Below are positions 7,570 through 15,958 of a stretch of 23,492 nt of DNA, in pieces. The notes under the pieces are model-generated. The model did not search any database and was not told the origin of the DNA. It worked only from the letters and a program-made list of their open reading frames with translations. Made by a program: the position numbers and the translations under genes. This stretch comes from Fidelibacterota bacterium (GTDB taxonomy: Bacteria > Fidelibacterota > Fidelibacteria > Fidelibacterales > Fidelibacteraceae): positions 1 to 23,492 of the forward strand of contig JAUXEL010000005.1 of the NCBI GenBank assembly GCA_030620575.1, read 5' to 3'. The number at the start of each line of letters is the position of its first letter. Positions within the stretch are counted from its first letter, which is position 1.

Positions 7570-8901
7570 TTGGACAGTAAAAATCTCATTGAAGCTTTTG
7601 CTCAATTAGCAAAAGAAAAAGGTATTAACCGCTCCGAAGTCGGTGAGATCATCGTGAAGGTATTTGATACCATTATTAAAAAACAATATGGTGAAGTTGA
7701 CAACTTTGATGTTATTGTCAACGCTGATAAAGGCGAAATCGAAATATACCAGGAACTGATCGTTGTTGATGATAAAGAACTGGATGACGAAGTTGTTGAA
7801 ATTCCTATTTCCAAAGCCCGGTTATTGCCGGACGTGGAAAATCCTGAAGTTGGAGAGGTGATCGTAAAGATCATTGACCCTGCTATTTTCGGTCGTCGCA
7901 TGATATCTGCGGCAAAACAGGTATTAGGACAACAAATTCGGGAAGTTGAACGAAATCAGGTCTTTGAAGAATATCAAAACCGTGTCGGTGAGATCATTAT
8001 TGGAAATATCCATCAGATTCGCCGCAACGATGCCGTATTTGTCAATATTGATAAAACCGAATTGAAAATGCTGCGCGAAGAGCAGATACCCACCGAACAT
8101 TATTATCGCGGTGATACTATCAAGGCAATTATCAAAGAGGTTCGCAAGACCTTGCGGGGGCCTGAGATCATTATTTCCCGCGCGGATGATTCATTCTTAC
8201 GTCGCCTGTTCGAACTTGAGGTACCCGAGATCTTTGACGGCATTGTTGAGATCCGCTCTATTGCACGCGAGCCCGGAAGACGCAGCAAAATTATTGTGGA
8301 ATCCAACGATAAGCGTATTGACGCTGTCGGCGCCTGTGTGGGAATCAAAGGAAGTCGTATTAAAGCAATTGTAAAGGAATTAAACGGTGAAAATATTGAT
8401 ATCATTAACTTCAGTACTGAATCCGAGCTCCTGATTTCTCGCGCACTTTCACCTGTCAAGCCCCTATATCTTGAAATTGATGAAGAACGTCACACAGCAA
8501 CAGCCGTATTTGATGATAATGAAATTGCGACCGCCATTGGATCAGGTGGAATTAATATTAAACTCTCAGGTCGGGTAACCGGATATGAAATTGACGCAAT
8601 ACGTCAATCTGAATATAACCGCATTGAAGGGGATGATATTTTTATTGAGGATATTAAAGGTATAACATCTGCGCAGATCCATGCGCTTTCAGATGCTGAT
8701 ATCGAAACCGCTGCGGATTTCAAAAATGCCGAGACCGGTTATTTACTGGAAATCAAGGGAATGGGTGAAAAAACGTTCGAAAAGATTGAACGGCTTATTG
8801 ATGAAGCGATTGAAATGAAACGCAGCAGTGACAAAGAACTTGATATTGATCATAATACGGACGATGAAGCTTTCTCTGAAACAGATAAAGTGAATGAATA
8901 A
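7570..8901 (+). CDS. nusA: Transcription termination/antitermination factor NusA
   Basis: A 443-residue RNA polymerase-binding factor that controls pausing, termination and antitermination. Visible domains are the N-terminal polymerase-binding domain (1-130), S1 (about 135-202), KH1 (about 230-296, GXXG loop GIKG at 258-261), KH2 (about 300-360, loop GSGG at 324-327 where GKGG is usual), and one helix-hairpin-helix region (about 365-415, LLEIKGMGEKTFEKI). A short acidic tail follows. It thus has one HhH-type C-terminal unit, between the Bacillus form (none) and the E. coli form (two acidic repeats). The start is TTG, placed by AGGAG nine bases upstream; no in-frame ATG is near. The weak start codon may help set its level. 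Confidence 0.96.
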   Translation: MDSKNLIEAFAQLAKEKGINRSEVGEIIVKVFDTIIKKQYGEVDNFDVIVNADKGEIEIYQELIVVDDKELDDEVVEIPISKARLLPDVENPEVGEVIVKIIDPAIFGRRMISAAKQVLGQQIREVERNQVFEEYQNRVGEIIIGNIHQIRRNDAVFVNIDKTELKMLREEQIPTEHYYRGDTIKAIIKEVRKTLRGPEIIISRADDSFLRRLFELEVPEIFDGIVEIRSIAREPGRRSKIIVESNDKRIDAVGACVGIKGSRIKAIVKELNGENIDIINFSTESELLISRALSPVKPLYLEIDEERHTATAVFDDNEIATAIGSGGINIKLSGRVTGYEIDAIRQSEYNRIEGDDIFIEDIKGITSAQIHALSDADIETAADFKNAETGYLLEIKGMGEKTFEKIERLIDEAIEMKRSSDKELDIDHNTDDEAFSETDKVNE

Positions 8902-8920
8902 TATGAATTAGGAGTTGTGT

Positions 8921-11551
8921 ATGACAGCTTTTGCTGACAAACCTGTAAAAATATTTCAATTGGCAAAAAAGCTCAATATATCGCATAAAGATATTATAGA
9001 ATACCTAAAATTACGAGATATATCGGCTTCATTGAACAAAGCGTTGGATCCCGACACTCAGCTGATCGTATTAGAGCATTTTTCTGACGACGTGAAAAAG
9101 GCGGATAACCTGATGGCTCAACGTGCGCAAAAACGTCAGGGTGAAGAAGATCGCCGCCGTACGCGTGAAGAAGAAAAAAAACATGAAGAAGCTGCACGCC
9201 TGAAAGTCCAGGAAAAAGTATTACAAACTCTTAAAGCTGAGCCGGAACCCGAACCCGAACCTGTAAAAAAGACAGCTAAAAAGAAAGATGATAGTAATAA
9301 TATTGAAAAGAGAACCCTGGATAAGGAAAAGCATGAAAAAGAAAAAGCGGCCGATGAATCCCGGCGGCTGAAAGAACAAAAAGTAGAGAGGGAAAAAGCA
9401 GAAAAAGAAGCCACGGAATTATTAAAAAAAGAAAAATCAGGTTCAAAAGACGGTGAAGAGAGGAAGAAAAAAAGTAAAGACAAGAAAGTTATAGGAGAGG
9501 TGTTTGAGAATAAACTTGAAAAACTCAAACAGCGGCATAAACAAGCTACAAAACGTATTCAGATCTCTGAAATGGAATCCCGCCTTGATCGTTTCCGGCA
9601 ATCTAAAAATATTGAGGATATACAAACTGCAGTGCCGGCACCATCAAGACGCAGGCATAAAAAGAAAAAAGCTGTTGATCAGGCAGAGGTCAATAAATCA
9701 ATTCGTGCAACATTGGCATCAATGGAAGACAAATCTAAAAAGAAAAAATATAAATCCAAACAAGCCGAAGATGTTGAAGAAATTCTTGATGAAAATATCA
9801 TTGAAGTGACTGAATTTATCAGTGTTGAAGAACTCTCGAAGCATTTAGATGTCACGGCAGTGGATATTATCGAAAAATGTATGAATATGGGTCTCATGGT
9901 AACGATCAATCAGCGTTTGGACTGGGATACGATTGAATTGCTTGCTGCAGAGTTCGATTATGAGGCAATTAAATTAGAAGAATATATACCTGATATTATT
10001 GAAGAAGAAGAAGAGATCGCAGAGGCAGATTTAATTGAACGTTCCCCTGTTGTAACAGTAATGGGACATGTTGACCATGGGAAAACATCTATTCTGGATT
10101 ATATCCGTCATTCAAAAATAGTTGATGGTGAATCGGGCGGTATCACACAGCATATTGGTGCATACAGTGTTAAAACTGCCAGCGGGAAATACATTACCTT
10201 TTTGGATACACCCGGTCACGAGGCTTTTACCGCTATGCGCGCACGGGGAGCGCAAATCACTGATATTGTAGTGATCGTAGTTGCTGCTGACGATGGAGTG
10301 ATGCCTCAAACCAAGGAGGCCATTAATCACGCACAGGCAGCAGGTGTCCCGATTATTATTGCGATCAATAAAATGGACAAACCCGATGTCGACCCTGAAC
10401 GGGTAATCCGGGAATTATCTGAAAATAATATACTTGTTGAAGACTGGGGCGGCTCAATACAGTCTGTACGCGTTTCCGCTAAAACCGGTTTAAATATGGA
10501 TGCATTACTGGATTCTATTTTACTGGAAACCGAAGTTCTTGAATTAAAATCCACTCCTAAAGGCAATGCCAGCGGAATTGTCATTGAAGCCAAATTGGAT
10601 AAGGGATTGGGTGCCGTTGCCACGGTTTTAATCAATCGCGGTACGCTAAAAGTCGGGGATACCTTTATCTGCGGTCGCTTTTCCGGAAAAGTACGGGCCA
10701 TAATGAATGAATTTAGTAAACATATAAAACAAGCTAAACCTGCAGATCCGATTCAGGTCCAGGGATTTGATAATGTTCCGCAGGCAGGTGACCGTTTTGT
10801 CGTACTGGATGATGAACGGGAAGTTAAGCGCATTACGAACGAACGCCAAAAAATACACCGTGAACAGGAATTCCGCGCACAGTCATTGCAAACTCTGGAT
10901 GAAATTGGTCGTCAGATCGCCGAAGGACGTGTTCGTGAACTTTCCTTAATTATCAAAGGCGATGCAGATGGTTCTATTGAAGCACTTGCTGATTCCCTGA
11001 TGAAATTATCCAACAAGGAAGTTGCAGTTAACGTGATCCATCGTGGTATTGGTATGATCAATGAATCGGATATTAACCTTGCATCCGCTTCCCGGGCCGT
11101 TATTGTAGGATTTCATGTGAATGCAACCAACCAAGCGCTCAATTTGGCGAAAGAACGCAGTGTTGAGATTCGGAACTACACGATTATTTACGATGTAGTT
11201 GAAGATGCACGCCTGGCATTGGAAGGTCTGCTGGAACCCGAGAAAGTACAGGAAATTATTGGAACCGCCGAAGTCCGGCAGTTGATCAAGATTTCCAAGG
11301 TGGGCATTGTAGCCGGATCTATTGTTTTAACAGGTATTATAAAACGTAATACCACTATCCGTATCCTTCGGAAAGGTGAGGAAATATTTAATGGGTATTT
11401 GACATCTCTTAAGCGCTTTAAAGATGATACAAAAGAGGTCGCGGAAGGATATGAATGCGGTATCATTATTGATTCCTCTACTGATTTCAAAGTAGGCGAT
11501 ATCATTGAAAATTACACAGAAAAAGCCATTAAACGGAAATTAGAGGTGTAA
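8921..11551 (+). CDS. infB: Translation initiation factor IF-2
   Basis: An 876-residue GTPase that brings initiator tRNA to the 30S subunit. It contains an IF2_N domain (about 7-58, VKIFQLAKKLNISHKDIIEY), a highly charged Lys/Glu linker with an EPEPEPEP stretch (about 60-285), a second IF2_N-like domain (about 295-355), and the G domain with GHVDHGKT (382-389), DTPGH (429-433), NKMD (483-486) and SAKTG. The usual domains II, III and C2 complete it. I start at the ATG at 8921, six bases after TTAGGAG; a TTG two codons upstream sits too close to this site. It begins 19 bases after nusA, with no ylxR or ylxQ gene between, and ends 3 bases before rbfA. Confidence 0.97.
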   Translation: MTAFADKPVKIFQLAKKLNISHKDIIEYLKLRDISASLNKALDPDTQLIVLEHFSDDVKKADNLMAQRAQKRQGEEDRRRTREEEKKHEEAARLKVQEKVLQTLKAEPEPEPEPVKKTAKKKDDSNNIEKRTLDKEKHEKEKAADESRRLKEQKVEREKAEKEATELLKKEKSGSKDGEERKKKSKDKKVIGEVFENKLEKLKQRHKQATKRIQISEMESRLDRFRQSKNIEDIQTAVPAPSRRRHKKKKAVDQAEVNKSIRATLASMEDKSKKKKYKSKQAEDVEEILDENIIEVTEFISVEELSKHLDVTAVDIIEKCMNMGLMVTINQRLDWDTIELLAAEFDYEAIKLEEYIPDIIEEEEEIAEADLIERSPVVTVMGHVDHGKTSILDYIRHSKIVDGESGGITQHIGAYSVKTASGKYITFLDTPGHEAFTAMRARGAQITDIVVIVVAADDGVMPQTKEAINHAQAAGVPIIIAINKMDKPDVDPERVIRELSENNILVEDWGGSIQSVRVSAKTGLNMDALLDSILLETEVLELKSTPKGNASGIVIEAKLDKGLGAVATVLINRGTLKVGDTFICGRFSGKVRAIMNEFSKHIKQAKPADPIQVQGFDNVPQAGDRFVVLDDEREVKRITNERQKIHREQEFRAQSLQTLDEIGRQIAEGRVRELSLIIKGDADGSIEALADSLMKLSNKEVAVNVIHRGIGMINESDINLASASRAVIVGFHVNATNQALNLAKERSVEIRNYTIIYDVVEDARLALEGLLEPEKVQEIIGTAEVRQLIKISKVGIVAGSIVLTGIIKRNTTIRILRKGEEIFNGYLTSLKRFKDDTKEVAEGYECGIIIDSSTDFKVGDIIENYTEKAIKRKLEV

Positions 11552-11554
11552 TCA

Positions 11555-11893
11555 ATGAGATCTCGTCCTGAGCGTTTAGCTAAAGAGATCCAGCATGCAG
11601 TTGCAGATTTTCTTATACGGTTTGCTCCTGAAGAATGCCGGGATGTCATGTTGACCGTGTCCCGCGTTGAGTTAACGAAGGACTTGAAAGATGCCCGGAT
11701 CTTTATTAGCGTATATCCTTCGGATGAAAAGGTGCGGGATCACTGTTTGAAGATTATGATCGCTAACAAGGGGCGCATAAAACTGGAGATAGGAAAGAAA
11801 GTCATCATGCGCTATGTGCCCAAAGTAAAATTTATTATTGACGATAGCTTGGATAATGTTGAAAGAGTTAATACACTATTGCGAGATATCTAA
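11555..11893 (+). CDS. rbfA: 30S ribosome-binding factor RbfA
   Basis: A 112-residue KH-like protein that helps late 30S assembly and cold growth. Recognisable parts are the N-terminal MRSRPERLAKEIQHAVADFL, the central VELTKDLKDARIFISVYP, and the C-terminal MRYVPKVKFIIDDSLDNVER, matching the family pattern RxxPxLxFxxDxS. Its length is typical. The ribosome-binding site AGAGGTG overlaps the end of infB. The place between infB and truB is the conserved one. Confidence 0.94.
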   Translation: MRSRPERLAKEIQHAVADFLIRFAPEECRDVMLTVSRVELTKDLKDARIFISVYPSDEKVRDHCLKIMIANKGRIKLEIGKKVIMRYVPKVKFIIDDSLDNVERVNTLLRDI

Positions 11894-11912
11894 AGACGGC
11901 GAGCTTTTGGGA

Positions 11913-12569
11913 ATGACCGTTCCCATTAATAAGCCGATAGATTGGACATCATTTGATGTCGTAAATAAATGCCGGTATGCTACGGGCTTTAAAAAGGTAG
12001 GACATGCCGGAACACTTGATCCTTTCGCGGAAGGAGTGCTGATTCTTGGATTTGGCAGGCATACAAAACTGCTGGATCAATATAAGAATAAGGACAAGAT
12101 CTACCGCGTTGATATAAAGCTGGGAATAGAGACCGATACGCTTGATCGTACCGGTCGCGTTCTGAAAAGCACCACTGTTGACACGCCACCGACAGTGCAT
12201 GACATTCAGGAGCAGCTCCGGCAATTCAGGGGTGATATCACCCAAATACCGCCGATGTACTCGGCCAAGAAGATAAAAGGGAAAGCCCTTTATAAATTGG
12301 CACGGGCCGGCAAGATCATTGAAAGAGAACCAATACATGTCCGCATTGATGCGATTGATATACTAAGGTATTCATGGCCGGTGCTGACATGCAGGGTAAG
12401 ATGCAGTTCGGGAACTTATATTCGGACATTAGCGGCAGATATAGGCCGGGTTCTGGGATGTGGAGGGTATGCAGATACTCTTATCCGCGAACAGATCGGC
12501 GATGTTGTTTTGAACGAATGCTATACAATTGATGGATTTATTGAAGAATGGAAATCTATAAATTATTAG
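11913..12569 (+). CDS. truB: tRNA pseudouridine(55) synthase TruB
   Basis: A 218-residue enzyme that makes pseudouridine 55 in the T loop of tRNAs. It contains the catalytic motif GHAGTLDPFAEGVL with Asp36 as the nucleophile, then the later motifs IPPMYSAKKIKGKALYKLAR and CSSGTYIRTLAADIG. It is short and ends without a clear PUA domain, as in compact TruB forms. The frame is open back to 11838, but that start (TTG) lies inside rbfA, and homologous sequence only begins at MTVPINKPIDWTSFDVV. I therefore use the ATG at 11913, 19 bases after rbfA, with GGCGAG upstream. The end overlaps ribF by 22 bases. Confidence 0.94.
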   Translation: MTVPINKPIDWTSFDVVNKCRYATGFKKVGHAGTLDPFAEGVLILGFGRHTKLLDQYKNKDKIYRVDIKLGIETDTLDRTGRVLKSTTVDTPPTVHDIQEQLRQFRGDITQIPPMYSAKKIKGKALYKLARAGKIIEREPIHVRIDAIDILRYSWPVLTCRVRCSSGTYIRTLAADIGRVLGCGGYADTLIREQIGDVVLNECYTIDGFIEEWKSINY

Positions 12570-13462
12570 ATGACATAAAAGATAAGCCCGCTGTTGTATT
12601 GGCGGTCGGTTCATTCGATGGCCTGCATCAGGGGCATCATGCAATTATTGATGCTGTACGCACAGAAGCCAAGCGGCGAGGTGTGAAAAGTATGATCATT
12701 ACCTTCGCACCCACACCCCGCGAGGTGCTTAGCGGACAGAAAGTAATTGCCTTAATGAAGCCCGAAGAAAGAATCGCGGAAATACGATCCAGGGGCATCG
12801 ATATCGTTTGTGTGAAACACTTTGATACTGCCTTTGCGAAAATGGGACGTGATAATTTCATCAAACGCTTATTGACATATCTCGACTTGAAGGCATTAGT
12901 GGCCGGACCTGATCACCATATCGGGCGGAAACACGAAGGCGGCATATCCTATCTCCACGAAGCCGGAAAAATACACGGATTCGACCTTATTATCGTTCCT
13001 AAGGCACGATATAAAGATATGGATATCAGTAGCCAGCTTATCCGGAAAACGCTTAAAAAGGGAAGGATAGAGGATGTAAATGCTATGCTGGAATATACCT
13101 ACAGCATATCAGGAAACATTATTCCCGGAGTGAAACGGGGACGTTCACTGGGATTTCCCACCCTGAATATCGAGCAGGATCTATCTCATGTGATGATTCC
13201 CGGGGATGGGGTCTATTCTGTAACAATCCTCCTTGAAGGGAAGCGCCTGCCGGCTATTTGTAATATCGGCATGCGTCCGACCTTTTTTGAGGACCATCTT
13301 TCAATAGAAGTGCATGTTATTAACACGCATCTGGAGTCCTTATACGGAAAACCCATCAAGATATATTTTGAACGTTTTGTACGTGAAGAACGTAAGTTTG
13401 AAAGTCAAGATGCTCTGATTGAGCAAATTAGAAAAGATATAGAGAAATGTAAAACATATTGA
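12548..13462 (+). CDS. ribF: Bifunctional riboflavin kinase/FAD synthetase
   Basis: A 304-residue enzyme that turns riboflavin into FMN and then FAD. The N-terminal nucleotidyltransferase half carries GSFDGLHQGHH (21-31, HxGH at 27-30) and TFAPTPREVL. The C-terminal riboflavin kinase half carries GVKRGRSLGFPTLNI (about 193-207) and GVYSVTI, then CNIGMRPTF and IEVHVINTHLESLYGKPIKI. The start overlaps the end of truB by 22 bases, which suggests translational coupling; there is no strong ribosome-binding site. It ends 10 bases before rpsO. The truB-ribF-rpsO order is conserved in many bacteria. Confidence 0.96.
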   Translation: MEIYKLLDDIKDKPAVVLAVGSFDGLHQGHHAIIDAVRTEAKRRGVKSMIITFAPTPREVLSGQKVIALMKPEERIAEIRSRGIDIVCVKHFDTAFAKMGRDNFIKRLLTYLDLKALVAGPDHHIGRKHEGGISYLHEAGKIHGFDLIIVPKARYKDMDISSQLIRKTLKKGRIEDVNAMLEYTYSISGNIIPGVKRGRSLGFPTLNIEQDLSHVMIPGDGVYSVTILLEGKRLPAICNIGMRPTFFEDHLSIEVHVINTHLESLYGKPIKIYFERFVREERKFESQDALIEQIRKDIEKCKTY

Positions 13463-13472
13463 CGGAGGAAAA

Positions 13473-13745
13473 ATGTCAAGTATACAAAAAGAAACAATTG
13501 CTGAAATAGTTAAGAAATTCGGCAAAAAAGAAAACGACACAGGAGCACCTGAAGTACAGGTTGCTATCTTAACACAACGGATAAAGGACTTAACCGAACA
13601 TGTAAAAATACATAAGAAAGACCACCATAATCGCCGTGGTTTATCTCAAATGGTTGGTCAACGCCGGCGTTTATTACGCTATATTAAAAAAGAAGATTAT
13701 AATTGCTATTTTGAACTTATTAAAGAACTTGGTTTAAGAAAATAA
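13473..13745 (+). CDS. rpsO: Ribosomal protein S15
   Basis: A 90-residue primary-binding protein of the 30S central domain. The family motifs are present: TGAPEVQVAILTQRI (TGSPEVQ type), HKKDHHNRRGLSQMVGQRRR and LLRYIKKEDYNCYFELIKEL. The length is standard. GGAGG lies close before the ATG. It comes just before pnp, the arrangement known from E. coli and many other bacteria. Confidence 0.97.
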   Translation: MSSIQKETIAEIVKKFGKKENDTGAPEVQVAILTQRIKDLTEHVKIHKKDHHNRRGLSQMVGQRRRLLRYIKKEDYNCYFELIKELGLRK

Positions 13746-13754
13746 CATGAAAGT

Positions 13755-13780
13755 TGACAGCAGGAATGTAGTTGCTGTCA
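13755..13780 (+). promoter_or_regulatory. Hairpin in the rpsO-pnp spacer next to the pnp ribosome-binding site
   Basis: TGACAGCA (13755-13762) pairs perfectly with TGCTGTCA (13773-13780) over a 10-base loop. The stem ends at the base before GAGGAG (13781-13786), the pnp ribosome-binding site. No T run follows, so it is not a standard terminator. In E. coli the same spacer holds a stem used for RNase III cleavage and PNPase autocontrol; this stem is much shorter, so a shared role is inference. Confidence 0.6.
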
Positions 13781-13792
13781 GAGGAGTACATT

Positions 13793-15958
13793 TTGATTAC
13801 GAAAGAAAGAACTATTGCGGGTAAATTAATTACCCTGGAAACAGGCCGGATGGCCAAACAATCAGACGGTGCTGTTTTAGCACGCGTTGGTGATACAATG
13901 GTATTAGCGACCGTGGTATCAAGTAAAACACAGCGTGAAGGCGCGGATTTTGTTCCACTTTCTGTGGAATTTCGCGAAAAATTTTATTCCAGCGGTAAAA
14001 TACCGGGTGGATTTTTACGACGCGAAGCCCGTTTATCTGACCGGGAAATTCTCATTTGCCGGGTTATTGACCGTCAGATCCGTCCGCTCTTGCCGAAAAA
14101 TTGGTATTATGAAACACAAGTTATTGTGAGCGTATTATCCTATGACGGTGAAAATCAACCAGACATGCTTGGAACTGTTGCCGCTTCAGCCGCACTCAGT
14201 ATCTCAAATATTCCCTTTGAAGGACCGATCGCATCGGTGCGGGCAGCCCGTATTGGTGGTGAATACATTGTTAATCCGACATACTCGCAGTTTGATGAGA
14301 GTGATCTGGATATTATTGTTGCCGGCTCCAAAGATTCCATTGTAATGGTGGAAGGTGAATTAAAAGAGGTTTCTGAAGATGATTTTCTCGGTGCCGTAAA
14401 GGTATCGCATGAAGCAGTAATCGAGCTTATTGAGCTTCAGGAAGAACTGGTCGCCGAGATCAAGCCGGAAAAACGCGAAAAACCGGTTGAAGAAGTAGAC
14501 GAAACATTTGTTGCCGCCGTAAAAGAAAAGATCGGTGATGAAATGAATAATATTTTGTCTATCGTTATGAAACAGGAACGCGGCGATAAAGAAGATGCAT
14601 TGGTCAGCGAAATAGTTGCTTCACTGGAAGAAACATATCCCGAATGTGAAGATGAAGTGAAAAAAATTATTCACGATGTTCACAAAGAAATAATTCGCAA
14701 GAAAATATTAGAAAATGGAATTCGTGTTGACGGTCGGAAAACCAATGAAATACGGACTATTACCTCGGAAGTGAGTGTATTGCCACGAGTACATGGCTCT
14801 GCCTTGTTTACCCGCGGTGAAACCCAGGCATTGGTAACAGTTACACTCGGATCCTCACGCGATGCACAGTTTTTAGATAATATTGACGGTAAAGATGAAA
14901 AGGTTTACATGCTGCAATATAATTTTCCGCCATTTTCGACCGGTGAAGCCCGCATGATCCGCGGTGTCAGCCGACGGGAAGTGGGACACGGAAACCTGGC
15001 AGAACGTTCACTTAAACCGGTTTTACCGAGCAATGAGGATTTCCCTTACACATTGCGTATCGTAAGCGATGTTCTGGAATCAAACGGTTCCTCATCTATG
15101 GCGACGGTGTGTGGCGGTTGTCTCGCTATAATGGATGCCGGTATTCCCATTAAGAAAATGGTAAGCGGTATTGCAATGGGACTGATTACCGACGGCAAAT
15201 CCCATGCGGTTCTTTCAGATATCCTCGGAGAAGAAGACCATTACGGAGACATGGATTTTAAGGTTACCGGAACGGAAGACGGTATTACCGCAATTCAAAT
15301 GGATTTAAAGATCCAGGGATTGTCATTCGATTTGATGAAAACCGCGCTTGAACAGGCAAAAGAAGGTCGCACCTTTATTTTAAATAAAATGAAAGAAGGT
15401 CTGAGTGAACCCAGAGCAACATTAAGTGAATGGGCACCGCGTATTACCACCTTGCATATTGATGTAGAAAAAATCGGCGCCGTTATCGGCCCGGGTGGTA
15501 AAGTGATCAAGGAAATTGTCGCGAAAACAGGTGTTGATATTGATATTGACCAAGACGGTACAGTTCACATCTTCACCCAGGACGCAGCGAAGGCCAAGGA
15601 AGCTGAAGAGATCGTAGCCGGTCTGGTTGCTGAACCGGAAGTGGGCAGGATATATGATGCGAAAATTACCCGCATTATGGATTTTGGTGCTTTTGCTGAA
15701 TTTATGCCAGGTAAAGAAGGTTTGATCCATATCAGTGAAATGGGATGGGAGCGTACAAACTCCGTTCAGGATGTTGTAAGAGAAGGTGATGAAGTTAAGA
15801 TCAAATTGATGGAAATTGATCGACAAGGACGGAATAACCTGAGTATGAAACGGACAGAAAATCCCCCGGAAGGCTATGTTGAGCCTGAAAGAAAACCGCG
15901 GAATGATAGAAATTCAAATTATTCACGGGATCGTCGAAATAATAACCGACGAAATTAA
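13793..15958 (+). CDS. pnp: Polyribonucleotide nucleotidyltransferase (PNPase)
   Basis: A 721-residue phosphorolytic 3'-5' exoribonuclease that acts in RNA decay. Visible parts are the first RNase PH domain (about 1-225), an all-helical linker, the second RNase PH domain (about 308-545, with the acidic catalytic stretch GEEDHYGDMDF near 477-488), a KH domain (about 551-611, loop GPGG) and an S1 domain (about 616-686, DFGAFAEFMPGKEGLIHISE). A basic Arg/Asn-rich tail follows. I start at TTG 13793, six bases after GAGGAG, which gives MITKERTIAGK; the longer frame to 13772 would place the site inside the gene. E. coli pnp is also known to start at UUG. The stop overlaps the next start by one base (TAATG). 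Confidence 0.97.
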   Translation: MITKERTIAGKLITLETGRMAKQSDGAVLARVGDTMVLATVVSSKTQREGADFVPLSVEFREKFYSSGKIPGGFLRREARLSDREILICRVIDRQIRPLLPKNWYYETQVIVSVLSYDGENQPDMLGTVAASAALSISNIPFEGPIASVRAARIGGEYIVNPTYSQFDESDLDIIVAGSKDSIVMVEGELKEVSEDDFLGAVKVSHEAVIELIELQEELVAEIKPEKREKPVEEVDETFVAAVKEKIGDEMNNILSIVMKQERGDKEDALVSEIVASLEETYPECEDEVKKIIHDVHKEIIRKKILENGIRVDGRKTNEIRTITSEVSVLPRVHGSALFTRGETQALVTVTLGSSRDAQFLDNIDGKDEKVYMLQYNFPPFSTGEARMIRGVSRREVGHGNLAERSLKPVLPSNEDFPYTLRIVSDVLESNGSSSMATVCGGCLAIMDAGIPIKKMVSGIAMGLITDGKSHAVLSDILGEEDHYGDMDFKVTGTEDGITAIQMDLKIQGLSFDLMKTALEQAKEGRTFILNKMKEGLSEPRATLSEWAPRITTLHIDVEKIGAVIGPGGKVIKEIVAKTGVDIDIDQDGTVHIFTQDAAKAKEAEEIVAGLVAEPEVGRIYDAKITRIMDFGAFAEFMPGKEGLIHISEMGWERTNSVQDVVREGDEVKIKLMEIDRQGRNNLSMKRTENPPEGYVEPERKPRNDRNSNYSRDRRNNNRRN

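Noticed and set aside
8902..8920. Possible ylxR/ylxQ genes between nusA and infB
   Set aside because: The gap is only 19 bases, so both genes are absent from this operon.
9136..9528. Minus-strand open frame of 130 codons opposite infB
   Set aside because: It is the antisense shadow of the Lys/Glu-rich IF2 linker, giving a Ser/Phe-rich peptide with no domain.
11838..11912. Upstream extension of truB inside rbfA
   Set aside because: It starts at TTG without a ribosome-binding site, and the residues match nothing in TruB; similarity begins at the ATG at 11913.
13760..13772. AGGA-ATG-TAG in the rpsO-pnp loop as a start-stop decoy
   Set aside because: The spacing between AGGA and ATG is too short for initiation, and the match is short enough to be chance.
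13772..13792. Upstream extension of pnp
   Set aside because: It would place the start inside the hairpin and upstream of the GAGGAG site; PNPase similarity begins right after the TTG at 13793.
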